A stretch of DNA of 20,561 nt from JBBSDV01 sp038240335. GTDB taxonomy: Bacteria; Chloroflexota; Dehalococcoidia; DSTF01; JACRBR01. Each line of letters begins with the position of its first letter. Positions within the stretch are counted from its first letter, which is position 1. The stretch is from positions 1-20,561 of the forward strand of contig JBBSDV010000031.1 in assembly GCA_038240335.1 (NCBI GenBank). The letters are read 5' to 3'. Below the pieces are notes generated by a model. The model worked only from the letters and a program-made list of their open reading frames with translations. It was not told where the DNA came from and searched no databases. The translations under genes were made by a program, and so were the position numbers. Below are positions 14,553-20,561 of this stretch, one piece after another.

Positions 14553-15011
14553 CTAGTCCGCCGGCACGACATCGTTGGGGATCGGCGTCGGACTGACGGC
14601 CGGAGCCGGACCGACATCGAACTCCCGGATGATGTAGTTGTCCTCGTCCGCGGGCGTAAAGCACTCGAACTTGTAGTGGCCGGCTGTATCAACCGTGAAG
14701 TCGTACGAGTAGCTGCCGGGGAACGGCGTCGCCTTGGCCCCCCCGCCTGGGTGCGCCTTCACAACGTCCTGCCCGACCTGCAGTACGAGCTCCTTGCCCT
14801 GCCGAAGCTCGCAGCGCACGCCGACGTCGGTCGCGTAGCCCTGGCGAAACGAGACGAAGCCGGTCAGCTTGTTGCCGACGCGCTTGTCGCCGGTGACCGT
14901 AAGCGACGTGAAGAACTCGTTGCCGAGCGAACCGGCGGTGTACTTCACGCCGCACCCGCCGAACAGCGCGCCGAGAACCAAGAGGAGACAGCCTAGCAAG
15001 GGGAGTTTCAC
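14553..15011 (-). CDS. putative lipoprotein, unknown
   Basis: A 152-residue protein from a GTG at 15011. The first 20 residues form a signal peptide with LGALFGGC at the cleavage point; Cys20 would be lipidated (the -3 residue is Phe, so the lipobox is imperfect). The mature part is beta-rich and ends in a Pro-rich tail (VSPTPIPNDVVP). Cys67 and Cys117 may pair. I do not recognise the family. The frame is open upstream to 15092, but the extra residues are Arg-rich and unlike a signal peptide. A TACGAT -10-like element ends 8 bases before the GTG, so the mRNA would be nearly leaderless. It is the first gene of a two-gene minus-strand unit and is divergent from the endonuclease V gene, 79 bases apart. 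Confidence 0.65.
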   Translation of the reverse strand: MKLPLLGCLLLVLGALFGGCGVKYTAGSLGNEFFTSLTVTGDKRVGNKLTGFVSFRQGYATDVGVRCELRQGKELVLQVGQDVVKAHPGGGAKATPFPGSYSYDFTVDTAGHYKFECFTPADEDNYIIREFDVGPAPAVSPTPIPNDVVPAD

Positions 15012-15078
15012 GTCCCACAATCGTACGTTGGCGGCGAAAGCCGTACAAGCGTAGACACGGTCGCCCGCGCGCGATCGA

Positions 15079-15090
15079 TACAATCGCCGC
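15079..15090 (+). promoter_or_regulatory. putative leaderless promoter of the EndoV fusion gene
   Basis: TACAAT (15079-15084) lies exactly 6 bases before the ATG at 15091, and there is no Shine-Dalgarno. A TAGACA upstream is 21 bases away, too far for a standard -35. Confidence 0.45.
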
Positions 15091-16194
15091 ATGGAGATTC
15101 GTCATCTGCACCCGTGGGATCTCAGTCCCGCCGAGGCGATCAAATTGCAACGCGAGCTCGCGGCGCAAGTCGTGCTCGAAGGCGATCCGCGCGACGCGGA
15201 CGTGCGATTCATCGCCGGTTCCGACGTCGCGTTCGATAAGCCAAACGGCCGGGCCGTCGGCGCCGTCGTCGTCCTCGCCTATCCATCGCTTGAGGTCGTC
15301 GAGCGCGTAACCGTCGAGTCTCCTGTCACATTTCCGTATGTGCCCGGCCTCTTGTCATTCCGCGAGACACCGGTGCTGCTCCCGGTGTTCGAGCGTCTCG
15401 AACACACGCCCGACCTGCTGATGGTCGATGGTCACGGCTACGCACATCCGCGGCGTTTCGGCTTCGCCTGCCATGTCGGTTTGCTGCTCGACATCCCCAC
15501 GATCGGCGTCGCGAAGTCGCGCCTGACGGGCGAGCAGCATACCGTCGCCGGGCCGCGCGGTTCTCGCGCCGACTTGACGGACGGCGACGAGGTGATCGGC
15601 TCGATGCTGCGGACCCGGCAGGGCGTGCGCTCGGTATACGTCTCCGTCGGCCACAAGATCAGCCTCGAAGCGGCTGAGCGCTGGGCCGTCGCCTGCGCGA
15701 CCACCTACCGCGTACCAGAGCCGACGCGCCAGGCCGATCGGCTCGCTGGAGAAGCGAAGCGACGGATGCTCGAGGCGACGCTCGATGTCGTCATTGAGCA
15801 GCGGGCGGGCGAGCACGGGCGCTGGGAGTGGGTCGCCGCTGACGATGAGGTCGTCTTCCGGCACAAGATGCCGCCGATGCCGACGCACTACGGCTGCTCG
15901 ATCGACATCATGAATCCCGCCGACGCCGAGTTGCTCGACGTGATGGTCGTCGATGACGCGCCGCGCGCCCGCGGCGAACGGATGCGCGTGCGTGTGCTCG
16001 ACGTCCTCCGCCGCAAGGACGGCGACGACAAGCTGCTCGCGATACCGCTCGATGCCCCGCCACTCGGCGATGATGTGCGCGGGCGCATCTGGGCGTGGTG
16101 CATTGACCTAAACAAGCCCGTGCTCGAGTGGGGCGGCGATGACGGTGCGCTCGCCCTCATTCGCGCCTGCCGCGAGAGCAGAGCACCGGCATGA
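15091..16194 (+). CDS. nfi: endonuclease V fused to a C-terminal soluble-pyrophosphatase-like domain
   Basis: A 367-residue two-domain protein. Residues 1-228 are endonuclease V, which cuts nucleic acid one base after deoxyinosine. Catalytic Asp45 (AGSDVAF), the wedge PYVPG (82-86), Glu92 (SFRET), Asp113 (DGHG), Lys142/143 region (GVAKSRL) and PEPTRQADRL (209-218) are all present, so it should be active. Residues 233-365 look like the family I inorganic pyrophosphatase: VVIE...RWEW, FRHKM, HYG, NPADAELLDVMVV and KDGDDKLLAIPLD line up with the E. coli enzyme by eye. The DGDPxD metal motif is changed to DAELLD (Asp67 to Glu), and the Tyr-Lys pair that holds phosphate seems lost, so activity may be altered. 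The start is the ATG overlapping the TANNNT promoter. Its stop overlaps the methyltransferase ATG. I recall no such fusion, but did not search. Confidence 0.85.
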   Translation: MEIRHLHPWDLSPAEAIKLQRELAAQVVLEGDPRDADVRFIAGSDVAFDKPNGRAVGAVVVLAYPSLEVVERVTVESPVTFPYVPGLLSFRETPVLLPVFERLEHTPDLLMVDGHGYAHPRRFGFACHVGLLLDIPTIGVAKSRLTGEQHTVAGPRGSRADLTDGDEVIGSMLRTRQGVRSVYVSVGHKISLEAAERWAVACATTYRVPEPTRQADRLAGEAKRRMLEATLDVVIEQRAGEHGRWEWVAADDEVVFRHKMPPMPTHYGCSIDIMNPADAELLDVMVVDDAPRARGERMRVRVLDVLRRKDGDDKLLAIPLDAPPLGDDVRGRIWAWCIDLNKPVLEWGGDDGALALIRACRESRAPA

Positions 16195-16949
16195 CGGACC
16201 GCCGCAGCAACGCTCTCGCGCAGATCGCGCCATATATCGAACGAGCGGCCAGCTTCTCCGGCTGGAGTTTCACGGACGTCGACGTCCGGCATCTCGATCC
16301 GCGCGAACCGTGGGATTACGAAGCGATCGCTGTCGAACATGCTCGCGGTCGTTCGTCGATTCTGGATTTGGGTACCGGGGGCGGCGAAGTGCTGTCGCGC
16401 ATCGTCGCCGGCCTCCCGGCGCGCGTCATCGCGACGGAGGAGTGGCACGTCAATGCGCCGATCGCGGCGGCGCGCCTGCTGCCGCTTGGCACCGAGGTCG
16501 TACGCGCGGACGCGCTGCGGCTGCCGTTCGTCGCGGCTTCGTTCGATCTCGTGCTCGACCGCCACGAGGCACTGGCGCCGGAGGAGGTCGGCCGTGTGCT
16601 CGCGCCGGGCGGGGTGATCGTGACGCAGCAGGTCGGCCACGACGATTGGCCCGAGCTGCGCCGCTTCTTCCCGCGCAAGGCAACCTTCGAGGATCACTTC
16701 CGCACGTATCAACGTGGCTTCGTCGCGGCCGGCCTGTCAGTCGAAGATGCGCGCTGGCACGAAGAGCGCGTCGCGTTCGCCACCTTGGGCGACCTCGTCT
16801 ATATGCTCCTACTGACGCCGTGGTTCATCCCGGGCTTCGACCCGGCTGCGGAGATCGACGAACTGCTCGCGCTCGAGGACGCACTTCGCACCGACGACGG
16901 CATCGTCCTCAGCGAGATGCACTACATCATCGTCGCGCGAAGGCCGTAA
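16191..16949 (+). CDS. class I SAM-dependent methyltransferase (UbiE-like)
   Basis: A 252-residue Rossmann-type methyltransferase. Motif I ILDLGTGGGE (57-66) binds SAM; the acidic TEEW (82-85) should hold the ribose; VRADALRLPF (104-113) and DLVLDRHEAL (119-128) are motifs III and IV; LAPGGVIVTQQVG (137-149) is post IV. The substrate is unknown: there is no target-recognition domain, and the C-terminal segment is large enough to make a small-molecule or tRNA-like substrate site. The ATG overlaps the TGA of the endonuclease V gene (ATGA at 16191-16194), so translation is coupled and the two should be made at similar levels. This linkage suggests a shared function, perhaps modified purines or nucleic acid, but that is inference. 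No ribosome binding site of its own is needed. Confidence 0.85.
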   Translation: MTDRRSNALAQIAPYIERAASFSGWSFTDVDVRHLDPREPWDYEAIAVEHARGRSSILDLGTGGGEVLSRIVAGLPARVIATEEWHVNAPIAAARLLPLGTEVVRADALRLPFVAASFDLVLDRHEALAPEEVGRVLAPGGVIVTQQVGHDDWPELRRFFPRKATFEDHFRTYQRGFVAAGLSVEDARWHEERVAFATLGDLVYMLLLTPWFIPGFDPAAEIDELLALEDALRTDDGIVLSEMHYIIVARRP

Positions 16950-16964
16950 GGCCCGGCCGGCGTA

Positions 16965-17050
16965 CCATCGGTCATCGACCATCGGCCATCGGTCACCGGT
17001 CACCACGTCTCACCTCTCACTTCTCGCCGCCCGAACTAGCGACTAGCGAC
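16965..17050 (+). repeat. degenerate short tandem repeats (CATCGGTC / CTAGCGA)
   Basis: After the methyltransferase stop, units like CCATCGGTC, CATCGACC, CATCGGCC and GGTCACC follow in an imperfect array, then CACCTCTCAC and two copies of a CTAGCGA heptad. It is a low-complexity, C-rich stretch with no gene, ending just before the promoter of the acyl-CoA synthetase gene. Confidence 0.5.
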
Positions 17051-17058
17051 GAGTCCCG

Positions 17059-17070
17059 TACACTCGCGCC
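17059..17070 (+). promoter_or_regulatory. putative leaderless promoter of the acyl-CoA synthetase gene
   Basis: TACACT (17059-17064) lies exactly 6 bases before the ATG at 17071, with no Shine-Dalgarno. There is no clear -35. Confidence 0.4.
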
Positions 17071-18498
17071 ATGACCATTCCTGATGCCGTATTCTCGCCG
17101 CGAAGCGTCGCCGTCGTCGGCGCATCTTCCAACGTCGATAGCCCGGGCCACGACTACGTGCGCTCGCTGATCGACTTCGGCTTCGCCGGCGCGATCTATC
17201 CGATCAACCCGCGCGCATCGGAGATCGCCGGGCTGCCGGCCTACGCATCGCTCTCCGCCGTGCCGGGCGACGTCGACCTCGTGATCTCCTGCATTCCCGC
17301 CGATGGCGTGCTCGAGATGATCGCCGAGAGCCGGGCGAAGGGCGTGACCGCGATGCACCTGTTTACCGGCCGCTTCAGCGAGACCGGCGATGCCGGCGCC
17401 GCCGCGCTCGAGCAGCGTGTGAAGGCCGCAGCGGCAGCAGCCGGCGTACGGATCATCGGGCCGAATTGCATGGGGCTCTACGACTCGCGAAGCGGCCTCG
17501 CCTTTCGCCCCGACCTCCCGCGCGAGCCCGGCGACGTCGCCTTCATCTCACAGAGCGGCAACAACTCCGTCGAGCTGATGCTGCACGGCGCGGCGCGCGG
17601 GCTGCGGTTCAGCAAGGTCGTTAGCTACGGCAACGCGCTCGACCTCTCGGAGGCTGACTTCCTCGACTTCCTCGCCACGGACGCCGATACGCGCGTGGTC
17701 GGCGCCTACATCGAGGGCACCGGCGACGGGCGCCGGTTGTTTGCGGCGCTCAAGAAGTGCGCGGCCGCGAAGCCCGTCGTCATCCTCAAGGGCGGGCGCA
17801 CGGGCGCCGGTTCACGAACGGCCGCATCGCACACCGCGGCGCTCGCCGGGCAACGTCAGATCTGGAGCGCAATGCTGAAGCAGGCCGGCGCCGTTGAGGT
17901 TGCGACCTTCGACGACCTCATCGACATGCTTGTCGCCTTCGCCTTCCTGAGGCCGCCCTCGCCCTCGATCGATGCAAGCAAGCGACCGCGTGTCGGTGTG
18001 GTCGGTGGCGGCGGCGGCCGCGCGGTGCAGTCAGCCGACGTCTGCGAGGAAGCCGGCCTCTCCGTGCCGAAACTACCGGCGCAGATCCGCGAGTCACTGC
18101 GCGAGAAGGCGCCGCAGCTGGCAGACTGGGTCGACAACCCCGTCGATCAATCGATCCTTGCGGGCAGTGGGGTGTCCGGGGCGCGCGTCCTCGAAATGAT
18201 GCTCGAAAGCGACGAGTTCGATGCGTTAATCGCGAACGTCGGCGAGGACTGGGTGCTCGGCCGGCCGGACGCAGTCGAACGCATGAAGCACCTCGTCGAC
18301 CGGTTCGCCGCGATCGGTGTCAAGTCCGACAAGCCGCTCGCGTTCGTCCTCGGGCCGGCCGACTCGGCGGACGAAACGAAGTGGCGTGCTGTCAGTGGTG
18401 GCCAGCAGGGGCTTACGGATGGCCGGCTCGCCGTCTATCCGAGTGTCGATCGCGCGGCGTCGGCCCTAAGCCGCTTTCTCGCGCAGCAGACGGCCTGA
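17071..18498 (+). CDS. acyl-CoA synthetase (NDP-forming), alpha-type CoA-binding/ligase half
   Basis: A 475-residue member of the NDP-forming acyl-CoA synthetase family, which interconverts acyl-CoA and acid plus ATP through a phosphohistidine. The N-terminal CoA-binding Rossmann part shows SVAVVGASS (12-20) and GAIYPINP (40-47). GPNCMGLYD (130-138) and SQSGNN (160-165) are the family's anion loops. His254 in ASHTAALAG (252-260) is the catalytic phosphohistidine. The length matches the alpha subunit of archaeal ADP-forming acetyl-CoA synthetases (about 460 residues); the ATP-grasp beta part of the fused 700-residue forms is absent. A partner beta subunit must be elsewhere, as none lies in the window. 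Its acyl substrate cannot be told. It converges on the HD-GYP gene, with a 7-base gap. Confidence 0.85.
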   Translation: MTIPDAVFSPRSVAVVGASSNVDSPGHDYVRSLIDFGFAGAIYPINPRASEIAGLPAYASLSAVPGDVDLVISCIPADGVLEMIAESRAKGVTAMHLFTGRFSETGDAGAAALEQRVKAAAAAAGVRIIGPNCMGLYDSRSGLAFRPDLPREPGDVAFISQSGNNSVELMLHGAARGLRFSKVVSYGNALDLSEADFLDFLATDADTRVVGAYIEGTGDGRRLFAALKKCAAAKPVVILKGGRTGAGSRTAASHTAALAGQRQIWSAMLKQAGAVEVATFDDLIDMLVAFAFLRPPSPSIDASKRPRVGVVGGGGGRAVQSADVCEEAGLSVPKLPAQIRESLREKAPQLADWVDNPVDQSILAGSGVSGARVLEMMLESDEFDALIANVGEDWVLGRPDAVERMKHLVDRFAAIGVKSDKPLAFVLGPADSADETKWRAVSGGQQGLTDGRLAVYPSVDRAASALSRFLAQQTA

Positions 18499-18505
18499 CG
18501 CCGCG

Positions 18506-20260
18506 TCATGCAGCGTGATCGGCGTCGATCTCGGCGGCGCGGGCGTCGTCGCTGTTGAGCGTGCGGCGCGTGCCCGACCGCATGCGCAGGTCGGGCCGAA
18601 GCAGCATCATCCGTCCGAACGACTCGACCATAGCCGGATCGAACTGCGAGCCGCTGCCTTCCTCGATCTGGGCCATCGCTTCCTCGTGCGACATCGCGTC
18701 GCGATACGGCCGGTCCGAGGTCATCGCGTCGTACGCGTCGATGATCGAGAACATGCGCGCCTCGACCGGGATCGCGTCCTCGGCGAGCCGGAAGGGGTAG
18801 CCCGTCCCGTCATATCTCTCGTGGTGGTACAGCAAGATTGGCGTCGCGCCCTCGAGAAAGCCGATCTTCGAGATCATGACGCCGGCGAGCAGCGGGTGCC
18901 GGCGCATCGCTTCCCATTCGAGATCGTTCAACGCGTCCGGCTTCTTGAGCACCGCATCCGGCACCCCGATCTTGCCGACATCGTGGAGCAGCGCGCCGCG
19001 CTCGATGTCGAGCAGGGAGGCCTCCGGCAGTCCGATCTGGCGCGCGAGCTGCACCGTGAGCTTGGCGACCCGCTCGCAATGCCCCTCGGTCACATCATCC
19101 TTCGCGTCGAGGGCCGCCATGAGCGCCTTGAGTGTGGAGTCATAGCTCAGCTCGACCTCAGTCGCGTACTTGCGCACCTTCGAGAAGAGGAGCGCCTGCT
19201 GGATCGCCATCGCACCCTGCGATGCCAGGTCGGCGACTTGCTGCACCTCAACGGGCGCGAACCCGCCGCGCCGCGCCCCCGGCTCGCGAACCACGGCGAC
19301 CACGCCGACGACGCGATCGTGGAGGGTCAGCGGCACGCACATCACATCGACCTGCCCGTCGAGCTCGAGTTCCGGGCTGAAGAATTGCTTGTACGCGCTC
19401 GCCGACTGGGCGCTGACGATCGTCGCGTTGGTGATGATGCTGCGGCGCAAGAACCACTCCTCGACCGACCGATGGTGCTGCTCAACGCCGTCCGTCGCCT
19501 GCTCGTAGGTCGCGCGCAACACGAGGTCGCCCGTCTCCTCCTCGTACAGCGCGACGATGCCATAGTGCCCGGCGCCGAGCGACGTGGCGTCGCGCACGAG
19601 TTGCGCGATGACGTCGTGCAGGTCGAGCGACGACCGCAGTCCTTCTCCCGCCGAGCGCGAGCGCGTCAGGCGGCGATGGTCGGCCGAGAGGTCGCGCGCG
19701 GTGATCCAGAATCCGCCCTGGAGCGCGCCGATCAGCAGCAGCGCGGCAACAACGGTGAGCAGGAGCACGGCGCGCTCATCGTGTGTAACCCGCGCATCGA
19801 CGACGTCGGCATTGCGGACGACCTGGATGGTGTACGCCTTATCACGGGTCGACGTGACAAACCGGAGGCCGCCGTCCGTAGCGCGCTCGTGCGCGGTGCT
19901 CAGCCCGCCATTCGCGCCCGCGCGATGGTCCGGGGCTGGCTCACCGGATGTATACAGAAGCGTTCCTTCGTTCGTGGAGACCCGGATCGCACGAAGATCC
20001 GACGTGAGGAGCGGCAGCGTGAGCGCCGCGAGACGAAGGCGCATCGCGTCGGAGAGCGTATCGCTGCTGGCCGATTCAGACGCGAGCAGGCTGCCGACGG
20101 GCGCCGCGACGAGAGCCGCCGCGCTGTGTCCGGCCGCACCATATTCGGCCGAACGCACCAGTTGCGCTCCGAGCAGGCCGCCGAACACCGCAACGATGCC
20201 GACCACAACGACGCTAAGCGTTGCAAATCGCACATTTATGTTCGACGTCGAGCCGCCCAT
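18506..20260 (-). CDS. membrane GAF-HD-GYP c-di-GMP phosphodiesterase
   Basis: A 584-residue sensor. TM1 (about 12-33) and TM2 (about 163-186) enclose an extracytoplasmic domain of about 130 residues; there is no clear HAMP. A GAF domain (about 208-358, LDLHDVIAQLVRDAT onward) is followed by an HD-GYP domain (about 375-560). HD-GYP residues seen: His394, the HD pair at 426-427 (LLHDVGKIGVPD), His455, HH at 479-480 (YHHERYDGTGYP) with the GYP at 487-489, and DAYDAMTSDRPYR (508-520). It should hydrolyse c-di-GMP in response to an outside signal plus a small ligand of the GAF. The ATG at 20260 (MGGSTSN) is preferred over a TTG at 20335: an imperfect AGGA lies close upstream. The C-terminal tail (562-584) is acidic and unlike the family. 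Confidence 0.9.
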   Translation of the reverse strand: MGGSTSNINVRFATLSVVVVGIVAVFGGLLGAQLVRSAEYGAAGHSAAALVAAPVGSLLASESASSDTLSDAMRLRLAALTLPLLTSDLRAIRVSTNEGTLLYTSGEPAPDHRAGANGGLSTAHERATDGGLRFVTSTRDKAYTIQVVRNADVVDARVTHDERAVLLLTVVAALLLIGALQGGFWITARDLSADHRRLTRSRSAGEGLRSSLDLHDVIAQLVRDATSLGAGHYGIVALYEEETGDLVLRATYEQATDGVEQHHRSVEEWFLRRSIITNATIVSAQSASAYKQFFSPELELDGQVDVMCVPLTLHDRVVGVVAVVREPGARRGGFAPVEVQQVADLASQGAMAIQQALLFSKVRKYATEVELSYDSTLKALMAALDAKDDVTEGHCERVAKLTVQLARQIGLPEASLLDIERGALLHDVGKIGVPDAVLKKPDALNDLEWEAMRRHPLLAGVMISKIGFLEGATPILLYHHERYDGTGYPFRLAEDAIPVEARMFSIIDAYDAMTSDRPYRDAMSHEEAMAQIEEGSGSQFDPAMVESFGRMMLLRPDLRMRSGTRRTLNSDDARAAEIDADHAA

Positions 20261-20340
20261 CGGTCCTCGTTCCGCTGTCGCGCCGTATCGCTCTCTAGTT
20301 ATCGGCGATGGCGAGGCCCGACGTGAGGCTCGCAAATACG

Positions 20341-20425
20341 TCGCCTTGGCCCCCGAGTCGTCGCTTCCCGCCTCCGACCTCCGACTTTCCGCCTCCCGCC
20401 TCCAGCCTCCAGCCCCAACCTCCGC
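20341..20425 (+). repeat. degenerate pyrimidine-rich tandem repeats (CCTCCRGC/CCGCCTC)
   Basis: The space between the divergent HD-GYP and larE genes holds repeated CCTCCGAC, CCGCCTCC and CCTCCAGC units in an imperfect array, strongly pyrimidine-biased on this strand. It resembles in style the array at 16965-17050. Confidence 0.55.
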
Positions 20426-20429
20426 TTGT

Positions 20430-20441
20430 TACCATGTCCGT
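20430..20441 (+). promoter_or_regulatory. putative leaderless promoter of larE (TACCAT, 6 bases, ATG)
   Basis: TACCAT (20430-20435) lies exactly 6 bases before the ATG at 20442. An ATG at 20434 overlaps it, but is out of frame. Confidence 0.35.
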
Positions 20442-20561
20442 ATGGAAACCAAACTTGTAGAACTGCGGCGGGTGATCGGCGAGATGGGCTCGGTGGTCGT
20501 CGCCTTCTCGGCCGGGGTAGATAGCACGTTCGTCGCCGCCGTCGCCGCGGATGTGCTCGGC
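20442..20561 (+). CDS. larE: LarE-like ATP-dependent sulfur transferase, 5' part only
   Basis: The window ends after 40 codons. The N-terminal piece has VVVAFSAGVDSTFVAA, the PP-loop ATPase motif of LarE, in which SGGxDS is SAGxDS; it is flanked by the helix LVELRRVIGEMGS and by ADVLG, both typical. LarE helps make the nickel-pincer cofactor of lactate racemase and related enzymes by adenylating and giving up sulfur. The rest of the protein, with the sulfur-donating cysteine, is outside the window. Other PP-loop enzymes (GuaA, NadE) are alternatives, though the local pattern fits LarE best. Confidence 0.75.
   Translation, partial: METKLVELRRVIGEMGSVVVAFSAGVDSTFVAAVAADVLG

Noticed and set aside
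18515..20326. 603-codon plus-strand frame antisense to the HD-GYP gene
   Set aside because: Rich in Arg, His and Val with no domain; the minus strand holds GAF and HD-GYP motifs.

Overview
The window is a high-GC, densely coded bacterial chromosome segment with no rRNA, tRNA, CRISPR array or intact mobile element. The likeliest source is a member of Chloroflexota (Dehalococcoidia/SAR202-like), probably from a metagenome. I infer this from the mix of genes: an archaellin-like prepilin, an alpha-subunit-type NDP-forming acyl-CoA synthetase, alpha2-type glycyl-tRNA synthetase, HPII-type catalase and LarE. A leaderless-promoter signature (TANNNT, six bases, ATG) at several genes fits this. The assignment is tentative because no phylogenetic marker was compared.

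Left part (1-5.2 kb): small, loosely spaced genes, many with a visible promoter or terminator. They are a secretory-lipase-type alpha/beta hydrolase (-), a DUF1801/YdhG-like protein (-), an AadA-like nucleotidyltransferase (+), a cold-shock protein with a long structured leader and a strong terminator (+), two small cysteine-rich putative zinc proteins (-) and a helical 82-residue protein (-).

Middle (5.2-13.4 kb): a membrane-anchored 3D-domain (RlpA-like barrel) cell-wall protein (-) sits next to an orphan archaellin-like prepilin (+). They are followed by a CorA-family channel with a GTN motif in place of GMN (+), a large-subunit catalase KatE (-), GlyS starting at TTG (-) and a MarR-type regulator (+).

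Right part (13.5-20.6 kb): a 46-codon ORF with a strong ribosome binding site (-) is followed by a lipoprotein/anchored-protein pair (-). Divergent from that pair is a two-gene operon: endonuclease V fused to a C-terminal soluble-pyrophosphatase-like domain, overlapping a SAM methyltransferase by 4 bp. Next come an acyl-CoA synthetase (NDP-forming) CoA-binding half, a membrane GAF-HD-GYP c-di-GMP phosphodiesterase (-), and the first 40 codons of larE running off the end.

The items most worth a second look are the EndoV-pyrophosphatase fusion operon, the orphan bacterial archaellin, the repeated TANNNT-N6-ATG start architecture, and the promoter/inverted-repeat arrangement between the 3D-domain gene and the archaellin gene.
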